A DNA stretch of 64,000 nt, from assembly GCA_004352715.1 (NCBI GenBank), contig SCFE01000041.1, positions 1,823,846-1,887,845 of the forward strand. Reading direction: 5' to 3'. Shown in pieces: positions 11,356-23,762 of this stretch. Every line of letters starts with the position of its first letter. Positions within the stretch are counted from its first letter, which is position 1. Below the pieces are notes generated by a model. The model saw only the letters and a program-made list of their open reading frames with translations, did not search any database and was not told where the DNA came from. A program made the translations under genes and the position numbers. This DNA comes from Hofstenia miamia. Taxonomy: Eukaryota > Xenacoelomorpha > Acoela.

Positions 11356-11358
<3 letters not shown>
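11092..11358. mobile_element. MITE inside a TA microsatellite
   Basis: The left end CAGTCACGGCTACTGGATTA is matched by the inverse right end TGGATTAACATCAC / TAATCCAGTGGCCGCGACTC. TA tracts flank both sides (to 11091 and from 11361), as expected of a TA-targeting Tc1/mariner-type element. 267 bp, no coding capacity. Confidence 0.75.

Positions 11359-11360
<2 letters not shown>

Positions 11361-11407
<47 letters not shown>
11361..11407. repeat. (TA)n microsatellite
   Basis: TA tract with one interruption, right flank of the MITE at 11092-11358. Confidence 0.95.
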
Positions 11408-11601
11408 CGATCAAATTACGAACTGAATATTCCCCACAATGAGAATGCTGCATAATAAACTTAAAAGTTCAAAATGAATATACCAGCATGATTTGTTAAC
11501 AGTCAAGGATTCTGCCAAAAGTTCCTCAAAATTGAAAAATAGGTAAATCTACAATATGACAATGAACAAGCATATAAATGGTTGGAACCGGATGGGTTGG
11601 C

Positions 11602-11720
11602 CAGACTTGTCAACGAGCCGTAATTTCTAAGCTCGGCTCGGGAGTAAGTTCGGCTCGGCTCGGCTCTGCTCCCCACATAAAATCTTTCAATGGGGCTCGT
11701 TTCAGCTAGATATTTTTTTT
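11602..11720 (+). mobile_element. Fragment of the GAGCCG MITE
   Basis: Begins CAGACTTGTCAACGAGCCG, the same end as the complete element at 41300-41677, followed by CTCGGCTCGG repeats. The other end is missing, so this is a truncated copy inside family Z. Confidence 0.7.
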
Positions 11721-11863
11721 AAAAGCTCAGTTGGGAGCTAATCAATCGTGAAAGTTATCATACGTCTCCCACTGGTTATATGCCCGTCAGGTTGATATCC
11801 CTAAAACACACACACAGGTTGACCGGCCGGTCATGCGGCATAAAAATTAAGAATTGTCGGTTG

Positions 11864-12575
11864 CAGTTGCGGATACAGAAATATGTTTTAGAGGGGGCCC
11901 AATGCAAGATAAAGTGCTAAGTGCATAACTCGGTACTACGGCTGGTTAAAAAGCATTGAAATTTTAATTTTTAAAATGCATACTAAGCTCGAACTTCACC
12001 ATCCTATACTGACTCCAAAAATGCAACTATACAATTTGTGCACGTTCTCAAGACCCAACTAAAATATTTATAAATTTTATTTATTGTATCAAATTTGTCA
12101 ACAAAATAGGATCACTTTTAGAAACAAAGGTACTTTTGTGTAACATTTTTCACGAAAATATGCATTGTGTATTTCCAATTATAGGATTTCATTGTGCACT
12201 ATAAATGAGAAATTTTTTAGTGCATTTTTAATGATATAGGATTAAGTAAAGTACATTTTGTTTAATATTTTTATAAAATTCAAAAGAAAATATAGCATCC
12301 CAAAATACAAAAATCTATCTTGCTAAAATCAATGAAATTGTAAAATTACGAAAAATTATAATGGGTTTTTGAGAAGTCACAGACGTATTTCTTGGTATTT
12401 GGGAGATGGTCCATGTTAGTGAAGTCCGCCCATATAATTGAATTTGAATAAAAAAATTTGATGCACCCAATTGGGCACAAAAAATTTTGTTTGTAATTTT
12501 TTTCACCACTTTAACGGACTATTCTCATTTTAAAGGGGTCCCGGGCACTTTCAACGCCTTCTGTATGCACCCCTG
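11864..12575. mobile_element. hAT-type non-autonomous element inside family Z
   Basis: Left end CAGTTGCGGATACAGAA and inverse right end TTCTGTATGCACCCCTG match at 13 of 17 positions. Flanking octamers GTCGGTTG and GCCGATTG match at six of eight. 712 bp, no coding region seen. Confidence 0.55.
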
Positions 12576-12790
12576 GCCGATTGCGTTACTATTTTTGTTG
12601 ACCGGTTCCAACCATGAGCCTATAAATTTTGCAGTCAAGCTTTTACTATGTTGATATTTTAAAAACAAAATTGATGTGACATATGATTCAATATGTATCT
12701 ACTTAAAAAAAATTTTATTCTATTACATATATAAGAAATCCTATACTGGGGAATTTTCTCAAGAATTTTGCATAAAGAATGCGCTGTGTA

Positions 12791-13071
12791 CAGGCCCGTG
12801 GCTTGCATTTCAAATTTAGGGGGGGCATGGCCCTGCAAAGTTCAATAAATTAATCATAGTTTTACTCATATGAAATAGTTTCACACGTTTTCATTGAATT
12901 TTTATATAGAATAACATTAGTATTTTATATATTTCAACTAAAATATATTCACTAACTTAGTTACAGAATATTACAATTAATACTATGGAGTTTTGTATCC
13001 AGGATGCCAAGAGGAAAGGCGGATAGTGGAAGAACGGTGAGAGCCATGCCCCTCCCTAAGCCAAGGCCCTG
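12791..13071. mobile_element. Short hAT-type MITE
   Basis: Left end CAGGCCCGTGGCTT and inverse right end AAGCCAAGGCCCTG. Flanking octamers GCTGTGTA (12783-12790) and GCAGTGTA (13072-13079) differ at one base. Inner arms GGGGGGCATGGCC and GGCCATGCCCCTCC-like also pair. 281 bp, non-coding. Confidence 0.75.
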
Positions 13072-13217
13072 GCAGTGTAACAAAAATTCGCCAGCATAGT
13101 ATTGGCTTAAGTTATACAAAATTCTGTGCCCCCTCAAAAATCGCAGACTACATTGATCTAAACGGAACGGATTTTACATTCTCTATAGCAATATCAATCC
13201 ACACCATTATTTTGTCA

Positions 13218-13900
13218 AAGATGAGGCTAACAGTCTGTCAAAAAAACTATAATGTAGAATCTCCACACAGTTAGAGAGGTGTCTAATTTACAAAGCTGTT
13301 TATATACCATAGCAACTTGTATATTTCTAAAGAATATTTATGTTAAATTTTACTACAAAGCGTCGAGTGATTTTCAAATTCAGGAATATAGTAATTATTA
13401 TCTTTACAAGCATTTACTTAGAAGTTGTTTTATTTAATGATTATGTTGAAGTTGTTGAAAACCTCTACGAATAAATTATTCTTATTTGAAAATAATCTAT
13501 ATAGATAGTTGGTGAAATCGTTGAATATCTAAACCTAATGAATAGTGAACGAATTTCAATGACTAATATTTGCATGAGAATTATACTACGCCGAGATTTA
13601 TATTTCGATATATATGCAATACTGTTGCTCTAGGCGTGCAAGTAATGATTCGCCAATGAATTGAAAATTTGAAATTGAGACAAATCCGTTGCCATTCATA
13701 GACAGCTTGCAATGTTTCATTAATACAATGTTTTATAGCCTATCGTATAACAATGAATCATTTAAGCTAATGCTGAAATCGCGTACAATACTGATACATT
13801 TTTCTCCAATTCTTGTAACCCTTAACATGCCAAGGTCAAACCCACCTTACTTAGGTCAAAGTCGGTCCTTTTGACAGAACTGCAATAAATTTTAAAGGTC
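13218..13900 (-). repeat. R1 repeat, copy 2 (inverse)
   Basis: Minus-strand copy of the R1 family. It begins with the palindromic end GATGAGGCTAAC and continues past CATTCAAATAATTTATTC-type blocks to the segment with TGCCAAGGTCAAACCCACC near 13840, which also occurs (inverse) at 43800. The site ACAGTATTGC in its minus strand near 13620 is intact here, whereas family D sits at the equivalent place at 44049. Confidence 0.65.
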
Positions 13901-14050
13901 CTTATTTTGAGCAAAATTTTAATATTATTTATGCTTAGTTGATTGGAAATGCATAGTATCATATAATATAATGAAGTATTTGATAACATATAAGGAGGGT
14001 CTTCTAAATATTTAGAAGGCTCTGATAGAAGACAGAAGGTAATCCAAATC

Positions 14051-15509
14051 TAGGGATGGGATCCGGATAGTGAATTGAATATACCGGATACCGGATAATT
14101 TCGGAAAATTTGACTGCCGGATACCGGATAATTTACCGGATATCGGATAGTATATTGTTCAAATATTACTAGGGCAACCAGAAATATGAATTTAAACAGG
14201 AAACTATATATGACGGAATTTAGTTAATTATTCCCTAAATTTTGACCATTAATTTTTCAAAATGATCCATTTAAGCAAAATAAAACGTTTTTCTATTACT
14301 GACAACAAGATATAAAACAAATACAAAAACTCTTACATTATCAGTCAATTTTGTAAAGCAACTGTTTCACTAAGTTATAATAATGCACATAAATTTCCAT
14401 ATATTATTGCGGTTAAAACTTTTGTCATAGCCCAACAGTTTTCTCAACTGCAGCCGGTGTTACTTGAAATTTTCGTAATTTGGCATACAATTCTTATTAA
14501 ATGTCTATCCCTTTTCCTTCCATTATGGCAGTGAAACCGGTATTTTCTAAACGTGACTTGATATAGGCCATTATGTCATGGGTATCATTTCCAGGAACAA
14601 GGTTGGGAGTGATAACAACAGCTGGTGGAATTTGAACAACTGTGTTATATTATGATAGAAGCCTTAATTGAAGCAATTAGATTGTGAAGCCTCATATATT
14701 TTGGCTGAATACACATGGCACAGTTCTGCAAGACGTGTGCCTTGCAAAACCCTGAAGTAATAATGTATACAGTTTTTTTAGTATTTTTTCAACGACCAGC
14801 ATACATGGCCAGTCCTAGAAACGCGTCGACCAGTGCATCGGGTTGGATCAACAAATAGCTAGCTAAACTTCTCGGGAAATAGGGCAGGAAGTACGTTAAT
14901 TGAAATTGAATAAATATATATATTTTATATCAAATGATTTAAAGTAGTCAGAATTCAGTATTAATTTTTAAGTTTAATGAAACTATGCCAAAATAGGACT
15001 TTTATGAAATTTCAGGCACAAATATTACTGTAATTTTCAACAAACAAAATTATGACTCTTTATGACTTTATAGCTTCCTATTTAACAGCAACCAAAGTCT
15101 GAAAAACATCTAATTTTAAACAGACTGCAAAATAGACCAACAGAAAAATATGATTTTTATTACTTTTGGTTGTCCTAATTATTAATGAAGAACAACCTCA
15201 TTTCTAAATTAATATCGGCCTCTTGGAATGAAAATAAATAAATATTAAATAGACTACTCTTGCGGATAGAAATAAATAAATATTTTGACGCATATTAAAT
15301 ATATTGCGTCTTGATACATCAGAAAAACTTGTTTTCTTGCATGAAAACTTCCATATCAAGAAAAAATATAGCTTTTCCTCGACAAATCAAGTTTTATCAC
15401 AGAAAAGGTAAAATCCGGTAAAGAAGTTAAATTTTAACGGATACCGGATATCCGAATCTGGTAGTATAATTGCCGATTTTACTAGATGCCAGATTTCGGC
15501 ACATCTCTA
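14051..15509. mobile_element. hAT-type element with perfect 8-bp duplication
   Basis: The octamer TCCAAATC occurs immediately before 14051 and immediately after 15509. Left end TAGGGATGGGATCCGGATA, inverse right end CATCTCTA preceded by CCGGATATCCG-like repeats. Both ends carry runs of ACCGGATA / TATCCGGT. The TAGRGATG terminus fits hAT. A minus-strand stretch near 14640-14510 reads PPAVVITPNLVPGNDT and YIKSRLENTGFTAIMEGKG without a start or neighbours; I do not recognise it. 1459 bp. Confidence 0.85.
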
Positions 15510-15785
15510 TCCAAATCAATATATTTTCTACATGTATTGCAGCAATTAGCATGGTTTACTGTATTTCATGCCAGAGGTGCGGATCATGATATGGTACCTT
15601 GCCATTATGTACCATATTATGAATAAAATAATGGTATGATAGAAATGTTTGGCTATTATGGAAATCCATAAATTTATATTTAGTTTAGTTTCAAGAAAAT
15701 AGTGAAAAATAGTGTCATATATCTTACATTAATAAAAATTGAATGAGTAAATATTTATTGTATGCATTGTTTTGAACAAAATAAC

Positions 15786-17000
15786 TAGAGAGTGACAGCA
15801 TTGGGGACCCGATTTCAGTTTTCAGGTCGTATTCGGTATCAAAGTGTTGTGTCGGTTTGGATTTTTGAGTTCAATGATTAGATCAATTGAGCTAAAACTT
15901 ACTAATGTTAGTCACCACCAGATTTGAGAAATATCCAAAGCGTTAGACCAATTTTCCATGGGGCTTATAATCGTCCCCTGATTTTAAACAGTGATTACTA
16001 TAAAGCCGATCAATGAAACTTCTTCATTTTTTTTTACTTTTAGTTTCTCAGTCTTAAACTCGCGGTTCGGTATGGTCACAGTAACCTTTTTGTCCGATCT
16101 CAGCCGAATTCTTGCGATTTTAGTGCCGATACGTTTTCCCTTATAATTCAATCAATTTCTGATTTCAAATTTGAAAAATGTTCTGAAAAGCTGAGGCACT
16201 CAGCTTAATGATAGACTACAGATTATTCTAATGTATGAAATAAAAAAATAAATTTTGCTCCCTATTTTTTGGGGTGTGCCCCCTCAGAATTGGGTTTTTG
16301 TGTCCCTGGTCAAAAAATCTTCCGAAAATTGGTGAAAGATTTATATTGACCCAGGCAAATGCTAACTAAAAGCACAGCGAAAGCGTCTTACACACATCTA
16401 TTTATCAAATAATTTATATTTGATCTGATATGATTCTGTCACATTAAGCGATGCCATTATTTACTCCCTGACCATTTTGTAAACGATAATATTGTGTATG
16501 AAATGTAATATTTAATTCTATCTAAAAGTGGAAGTGCTACTTTTATTTGTTGTCTTTTCATTTGAAAACAAAAAACAACGAGGAACATCAATATGTCAAT
16601 TCGAAACAGAAGTGATAAAGAAGATCCAATGATATGTCAGAATGCAATAACTTGTTATTTATGCTTGCAAACATTTTATTTTATTTGCTAAAAAATTAAG
16701 TTTGATACAAAAAGGGGCAGTTTAATGGGAAATTGGCGAAAACCGAGGGGGCTTTTTTAGCGCCCCATGGACAATAGGGTTAAGTAATACCAAAGGATGG
16801 CTATTTTTACCTTATCAGAAAATGACTAATGTTAATTGACATTTGATTGGAGTGAGATCAATCCTTTACACTAATCAATGTCTACATTTCGGGTCTGGTC
16901 GGGTTCATGTAATAAATCTGTTAGGGTCGAACTCGCGTAGTGAATATCCTGATGATCAGGTCGGGTTGGGGTCTATGTTAAGCTCATATGTCACTCTCTA
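15786..17000. mobile_element. Probable hAT-type non-autonomous element
   Basis: Left end TAGAGAGTGACAGCATTGGG and inverse right end GTTAAGCTCATATGTCACTC followed by TCTA. Subterminal GGGGACCCGATT and GGGTTGGGGTCT motifs oppose each other. The flanks AAAATAA and AAAGATAA fit an 8-bp duplication only with mismatches. No transposase seen. Confidence 0.5.
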
Positions 17001-17109
17001 AAAGATAAGAACTTTTAAAAGTGTTGTAAACGTTTAGTAAACAGATTCAGGAAATCTTCCCATTTGTTATTATTGTGGATTGTAAACAAATACTGATGAT
17101 CAATTTCCT

Positions 17110-18140
17110 TAGTAAAAGAAATTGGCAAATAAGTTCAAATTTTTGGATTTCATCTGCAAATTGGTTACAAAGATTTGGCAAATTTTCTAAGAATTTACCA
17201 AATATTTTTGCAAACTTTTCCAAATATTTGCCAAACTTTCTAAATTTTGGGCTTAGTTAATTTTTTAAATATAGTAGCCAATCCCACTCATACAATAATG
17301 CAAAGTAAATGACTTACATCAGCTTTAGTTATCCAAAACAACAGTAGATCAAATTGCTTTCACAGTATACATTACAGTGTATACAGCTTATGCAGTGACC
17401 CTAAACAAACTAATGCTACATTGACAATTATACCAATTAAGTTTGTTTATATACCGTAACAATATGCTGAAAATTTTGACAAATATGAATTATAATTTTA
17501 ACATTTATAATTATGCTAGCTTTAAAAATTATTTCTGGCATGAACATAAAAAAGTAAAAGAACACAAATGTTATACCTAGAACAAATAAGGTATTGACAG
17601 ATCATGCATTTTCCATCTGCGGTCCATTCCTACTTAATATGGTGCCTAATGAAATTAAGATCATCACTAGCGTTGAAGTCTTTAAGAAGAAACTAAAGCA
17701 TTATTTATTTAGAGAGCAATTTAATTCGATTATTGTTTAGTATTGTAAATAGCGCATTTGAGTTTTTTGTATAAAAAGTTATGCGCTTTATAAGAATATA
17801 CATTTATTTATTTATTTATTATTATTATGTAATACTAGTCTATAACTAGTACTAATTGCGTACTTAAATGTTATAAATTACTTAGGTATAGAAATATTTA
17901 AATTGTTTATAATAGTAGTCAATGAAAAGTTGAAATTTTCGCTATATTGGTTTCAAAAATGTTTGAAATAGTCTATTATACATTACGTACTTGTTTATTT
18001 ATTCAAATAAGCTGTAAATTAATGAATGTACAAATTGTACAAATTTGGATAATTTGGCAAATATTTGTCAAGTATTTGGAATATTGCAATTACAAAAATT
18101 ATATATTTTTAACCAAATATTTGCCAAATTTTGCAAACGT
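17110..18140. repeat. Inverted pair rich in TTTGGCAAATA
   Basis: 17110-17250 and 18040-18140 carry the same kind of sequence in opposite orientation: TTTGGCAAAT, CCAAATATTTGCCAAA and TTTGCAAAC. They bracket a LINE 3' end. They may be long arms of a foldback element, but no target duplication was found. Confidence 0.4.
17570..17830 (+). pseudogene. LINE ORF2 C-terminus and 3' tail
   Basis: From about 17602 the + strand reads HAFSICGPFLLNMVPNEIK and then FKKKLKHYLFREQFN, the usual end of CR1/L2/RTE-like reverse transcriptase ORFs (S-x-GP-xLWN-xLP ... FK-LK-xLF). A stop follows and then a short 3' UTR with ATGCGCTTTATAAG and an (ATTT)n/(ATT)n tail to about 17828. Everything upstream of the C-terminus is missing, as in a 5'-truncated insertion. 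Confidence 0.7.
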
Positions 18141-18467
18141 ATTTACTAGTGTTATTTTCCACTTTTAAACTTTGCTTCTATCAAAGCGTCTTGTATTGGA
18201 AAACAAAAAAAAATATTGGTTTATATTAAAGTTTGTTTGTGAATGTTTCAAAATGCTTCTGTGAAGAAGTGAATTTCTTGTGCTTTTGTTCAATCAGTAC
18301 AAATATTAGAAATCACTTTACTAAATTGCTATTACCATGTGTATCATACCTACATTTCATCATTATTAACCGATATCTACCAGTGACTGACTAGATTTGT
18401 CGACCAGCTAATTTTTTTGCCGGTCTAATTTGTAAAATTATCTTATATTTTTGGTTGGAAAATTACC

Positions 18468-18570
18468 GTATTTTTCGGACTATAAGGCTCACCAAGTTAT
18501 AAGACGCAATATCGGTGAAAGGATTTTCATATATAAGACGCATCGGATTATAAGGCCCAGAAAGCAAAAC
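18468..18570 (+). mobile_element. One end of an ACCGTATTTTTCGGACTATAAG-type element
   Basis: Begins ACCGTATTTTTCGGACTATA, followed by repeated TATAAGACGC / TATAAGGC motifs. I have a general memory of such ends being dispersed in many animal genomes, but I cannot assign the superfamily and see no opposite end. Confidence 0.4.
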
Positions 18571-18574
18571 AAAA

Positions 18575-19182
18575 TAATCGGACAAGTTAAAATTTATTCA
18601 AATCTTTAGTAGTAATAACAATCAATATTATCAAGACATGACTGGTTGATGCCACTAATATTCATGATAATATATCAATTGAGAATAATAGGATGGAGCA
18701 ATTCCATGTAGGCATTTGAAGACCAGCAAAGCATCTAACCGAGCAACAGAAATCACTTGAAGCTATACAATTGTAAACATTTTATAAGTATAAATTGCGA
18801 TTAACAACAAAACGCTTCTGTGGATTTTTTCAAGGACTGCAACAAGAGTACTCTTGTTGGAAACATTATTATCCCCATAGTACTCACCCCTCACATCAGA
18901 GATAGAAAACAAATATTTTTAGATTTAAATATCAAATAAAATTCAGACAATATGAATTGATGGACATTAACTACTGATTCAATATTATTTTCACGAAATA
19001 TATATTCAGTTAATATACATATTGAGTCTATCAAAGATTAAGATTATTAAAATGTATTCTATTTTCTTTAAATTAAATTTCTATTAAATTGAATATTAAC
19101 TTACATATTTATCTTTTTAAGGAATGAAAAAAATCCCTTCAAAAAGGAGTATTAAGAATATTTTTTATTAACTTTTCTAATA
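18575..19182. other. No gene seen
   Basis: AT-rich, no supported feature. Confidence 0.5.
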
Positions 19183-20704
19183 TACATTACTGGAAAAAAG
19201 AATTTGGCCACCCATGATTTGTCATAAACATTTCGAAGAAATGGACGCCAAGAAGGTCATCGTTATTTTTTAATTAGATTGGGGTTGCAGAAAGAGGAAT
19301 TCGTCAATGTTGAGACATAATTATCACTGTTCACTTTAAATCTCAAGGAGAGAAAAGCTAAAATGCTTGTAGTTAGCTAATCTTTTCTAGAAATATGTAT
19401 TCGGCCACTTCTGACAAAATCATTGGTTGAGTTTTTTTCAGTCTATTTATATTGAAGATGTCTAACAACAGTTTTCTTTACCATATATGATGCCAGGTTA
19501 CGTACCTCTTGCCATCCGCGAGTGATTATCTCCAAACATTTGGAAGGGATGAGTCAATGTAATATAGCCCGACTTGTCGAGAGACCTCCAAGTACTGTCG
19601 GGGATATCATCATATGTTTCACTTCTGAAAACATCATTGCCCCAAGCCATAGTCCGGAAGACCTCCAAAACCTCCCAATCAGCTCTTGCGTGCCTTTCAA
19701 AGCGAAATACCAAGAAGACTTGAGAGGAATTTCGCAAGGAATGGGCTGATGGTCACTTCGTGACAGCAAGAAGTGTGCGAAACATTCTGAAGAAGTACTC
19801 AATTGGGACTTCCGTGGCACCCAAAAACCATTTTTAACCTCAAAGCTAAGATTACGCCGGATGAGGTGGGCCAATTTAATGAGAGAAAATTCATATGAAG
19901 ATTGGTCTAATGTTATGTTTTCAGATGAGTCAAGATTTGAGTTATACTCATCGAAAGGAATGTTGATAAGGAGACTAACTGGGCAGAAGTTCAGATTCTT
20001 ACCTCAACCTACTCGGGAGACCATGAATTATGGTGAGAAATATGTAATGGTATGGGGTGCAATATGGAAGTGTAGCTTTCGCAAAATTGTTCACATCAAT
20101 CCTACTCTTTTAAGCTCTTAATATGCTCGGATTCTAGAAAAGAAACTTTTGCCACTCCCTAAAAGTGATCAATATATCAGCAGGATGGTGCTCCATGTCA
20201 TACCTCAAAAGAAATGAAAAATTTCCTACACAATAATGGGGTTGTTATCCTTGCTGACTAGTTTGGCCAATTTCCAGACATTAACATTATCGAAAATATG
20301 TGGAAACAGGTCAAACATCGAATTGGACAGCATAGTCACACTGAAGACGAGCTGTGGAGCGCAATAAAGAAGAAATTTTATGCAATTCCCAACAGCTTTA
20401 TTGAAAGACTTTTTGCTTCAATTCCGGATCGCCTTGAAGCAGTTATTGGTTCAAGGGGACATCCTACAAAACATTAGAAGTGACAATTTTGTTGTCAAGT
20501 GCTTGCATCAATTATTAATTGATGTATCTTATTTTGAATTTACTTTTTTCGGGTGGCCGAATACATTTTTCCAATCTAAGTTTTCTAATTTTGATTAAAA
20601 ATTAATAGCCAATTGTTTCTTAATCAAAGTAACACTTAGTTATAATTTTAGGCACACTTTATTCAAAATAGCAAGGTGGTCGAATACATATTTCCAGTAC
20701 TGTA
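19183..20704 (+). mobile_element. Tc1-family transposon, complete ends
   Basis: Ends TACATTACTGG (19183) and CCAGTACTGTA (20704) are inverse, with TA at each border. About 200 bp inside the left end, and about 130 bp inside the right end, the terminal motif recurs: AAATATGTATTCGGCCACTT at 19391 and GGGTGGCCGAATACATTTTT at 20551. This gives two motif copies per end, the IR/DR layout known from Sleeping Beauty-like Tc1 elements. The transposase lies between. Confidence 0.9.
19490..20477 (+). pseudogene. Tc1-type DD34E transposase, inactivated
   Basis: A paired-type helix-turn-helix is seen first: IISKHLEGMSQCNIARLV and PPSTVGDII (19525-19615). The catalytic part follows: DWSNVMFSDESRFEL (first Asp, near 19905), GEKYVMVWGAI (20035), QQDGAPCHTSKEM after a one-base shift near 20175, and DINIIENMWKQVKHRIGQ (Glu of the triad, near 20290). 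The frame ends GSRGHPTKH then TAG. Breaks: a TGA after MPGYVPLAIRE near 19521, a stop after SQGMG at 19749, a TAA at 20119, and a stop where a Trp or similar residue is expected near 20260. Total length fits the usual ~340 residues. Cut-and-paste enzyme, now inactive. Confidence 0.88.
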
Positions 20705-22138
20705 TTATTTAACATTTAATGATACACATACAGCTCTCTATACCTATTTTTCCCAAAATCAGTCCAATTTTTCCCTTAACATCTTAATGTGCTACATATA
20801 TTGATCTATATGCTATATAGATAACAAATATTCATAAGTTTATTTACCTTCTAGACCAGTACACTGGAAAATTGGAATACCGATGTATAGTTCTTATGTT
20901 TTTTGAAGAATTGCCCATCGCCTGAAATTGGCATTGAGAAATATATAAACATTCTGTGCATTATTACTTTCTTATTAATCACGCCATAGCTTCCAAAAAG
21001 GTTGTCAAACGTCATTTATTTCAAAGAACACTCTTAATTGAGCTCTTTTTTCCTGATAGTTTAGTGAAGTTAGAACACAAACTTTATTTCAGCATTGTTT
21101 TTATAATTTTACCTCAACAAAAACAAAATATTTGAAAGTGAATACGTCAATGAGTCAGCATAAATATCTTGCATTATTAAAATTAATTTATTTGTAATCT
21201 CTCATCATGTAATGGAGATATTTAAATCAGCCGTTCTAGAACTGGAGAAAAAGAACATATCAGCAGCCGATTTTTTCATTGATTTGACTAATTAAAGAAA
21301 TAAGCTAATCCAGATATGAAAAAAAATTTAATGTACACCAAACTCTTAGAAATGCAGATAACGTTTAAACTCACAAAACGACAGAGGAATTTAAGTCGTT
21401 TCTCAATTCAACAATAAATTACTTGGAAAAATAATTGGACTTTCTTTAACAATTAAGCATCTTGCAGATATTTCGTTCTCTTCTAAATTGCCAGAAATTT
21501 GTTAAAATTTTCAAACAATTTACACTTATAAAGACAGACTTGCTTTGAACATGGATGACGTTTTCGATGAACTTCAACTAATTCCGCTAATTTCAACCAT
21601 AAGTATGTTAATAATTTCAAAATATTTTCATTCATGCTTTCAATCCCAAGAAAATCAGTTTACTGGGAACATATTTTTAGGGTAACGGTAAAAAATATCG
21701 ACGATAAAGAAATAGATGCTCTGCAAATTTATAAAAATGAGCTTTTCATATACTTCAATCAGTGACATCAAGCATATTAAAAATTACGAGTGCTAGAGGG
21801 TCAAAACATTTTTCATGTGAGAATATGAATAGAAGAATGAAATGTTATTCTTAATGTTTACTTGAAGAAACATTTAAATACTCATTATCATTACTCACGA
21901 ACCAATAAGAACAGGTACCACAGAATATGGAGCGTCTTTTCTTTCATTTATGTCTTCTAAAACAAATTAAGTCGTGCGAATCCTCAATCACTTAAGTTTT
22001 AAGATTCTGCAGTGTTACTGGCCTTGTAGGCCCATGATCTTTGACTTTGTACAGGGAGACCCGCAGGAGGGGGTTGGTAGAATATCTATGGAAAAAATAT
22101 TTGAGCTTAGCAGATAACCCCATTGGGATGTAGAAATT
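20705..22138. other. No gene seen
   Basis: AT-rich. A short + strand reading IASKKVVKRHLFQRTLL near 20990-21045 is reminiscent of a LINE ORF end but too short to call. Confidence 0.45.
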
Positions 22139-23010
22139 ACGATTATTTGAGCGTTATGGTAACATTTTGAATAGATTTAAAAATCGGTATTTTTATCAAA
22201 AATGGTAACGTTTTCAAGTACCTCAGGTACTGCAATGCGACTTTGTACAAATTTCCACCCTTTCGTTGGTGCATATTCACCAAGCATTTGCAAATTTCAT
22301 ATTAGGCTTGGAGAAAAATGTTTGAAAATGTGAGAAACGGCTTGTTCTTTTAAAAAGATAACATGCCGTTTGATAGTACTCACTGAATATCACTCTTGAA
22401 AAATGTTTTGGCTTTGTGGGTAACATTTTTCATTCACTAAACATCTTTTTAATCTACCTCAATTTACATATTTAATGTTTTTGTAAATACATTTATTGTT
22501 CAAGCTGCTAGTAACAAGTCTAAGATTCAATTCAACAATGCGTAACATATGCACTCAAAAATCCGAACAAATCAGATTTTCTTCTGCACCTCAGTCAAGT
22601 TTCTTGAAAATTGATTTCTTGCAAAAGTAATTTTCAACCTCCCCCTACTAATTTATCAGTATTGGGAAAGCCAAAACAGCAAAAATATATTTGTAAATGA
22701 TAGCTTTTTGAATATAAAATTCTCAATCTCAACTATCAAATTTGGCAACATTTGCCCTGAGACAAAATATTGTCTACTGCAAAGAGTGAAAAATTCGCTC
22801 TCGCTAACTTATACAATATAAGTGTTGTGATCCCGACTGCAAATAGGATGTGTTAGTCAACTAAGTTATATTCCATTTGCAAGAAAATATAAATACACGT
22901 ACGTCTACTCTGTTTGCACTCGAATGCAGGGTTTTCGAATACTCGGAATGTTAATACCCTTGAAAATATTTTATCAAATCAATTATTTTATATTTCAGTT
23001 TGTTTGTCAA
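22139..23010. repeat. E repeat, copy 1
   Basis: Bases 22139-22808 match 24552-25220 closely, starting ACGATTATTTGAGCGTTATG. Bases 22808-23010 match 26073-26340. Relative to the second copy this one lacks the roughly 850 bases 25221-26070, including one arm of a hairpin. Family D is inserted at its right end. Confidence 0.8.
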
Positions 23011-23762
23011 CTAGGTAGGGCCCGTAACGCGCACGGACAAAGGTGTACGAGTACATGCCAGGCATACGGGCTCCTAATAACAATAATTAAATTCTTAAAA
23101 CCAATTGATTGATAAAAATTTTTTAGCTATCTATTCTGTTTGTCAATCTTAGTAAAATTACGACATAGTACTCTAAACAACAAAATTAACTGTCTTGTGT
23201 AAAATTAAAGCGTTCCACTTTGCTGTCACCTTCTGATATTGCATTGATAAACATACTCTACTTAGGTACATTATATTGTAACGTAAGAATTGTAAGTTGT
23301 GAATTTCAGAAGATGTTTCATAATTTCCGAGTAGAATTAATGTAATTTACTTGTTTTTGAAGGTCATACAAACAGGGTAGTGTTTTATTGTGATAACAAA
23401 GACTTCTCTCCCAACAAAAGATTAATAATCTGACCATATATAGTATTTCATACAGTTTGATGTGCTGTCAATTGTCGTTATGGGATTTGGTGCACAATTC
23501 GTCAATGAATTTACGAAATGTGTTGTAAAAATAAACTCATCAATGTTAATGAAAATACATAATTTGGTTTTTAAACTAAACTATATTGGTTGGAGTTATG
23601 ACCGTTTAAGTATTCACAGATAATAGAAACTAGCAGATTTCTTGGTATTCAAGCGATTTTATTAAAATAACATTTAGATACGGTCATAACGGGCTTTGGA
23701 TACGGGTACAGACAAAGAAACGGACCTATTTTTATGGGTACGGGCTATGGGCCCTACCCCAG
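23011..23762 (+). mobile_element. Family D hAT-type element, copy D1
   Basis: Left end CTAGGTAGGGCCCGTA and inverse right end GGGCCCTACCCCAG. Flanking octamers TTTGTCAA (23003-23010) and TTTATCAA (23763-23770) differ at one base. Subterminal motifs GCACGGACAAAGGTGTAC (left) and ACGGGTACAGACAAAG (right) are characteristic. 752 bp, no coding region. Holds the empty site (near 23582) of the Tc1-like insertion found in D3. Confidence 0.85.

Larger units (their letters stand above)
11577..12616. mobile_element. hAT-type non-autonomous element, outer (family Z)
   Basis: Left end AATGGTTGGAACCGG and inverse right end CCGGTTCCAACCATG. The flanking octamers AGCATATA (11569-11576) and AGCCTATA (12617-12624) match at seven of eight positions, which fits a hAT target duplication. 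At least two other elements sit inside it. No transposase. Confidence 0.7.

Noticed and set aside
11800-11822. CACACACACAGG as a regulatory or microsatellite feature
   Set aside because: Too short to be meaningful.
19498-19874. Minus-strand frames across the Tc1 transposase
   Set aside because: Antisense to a clear transposase reading.
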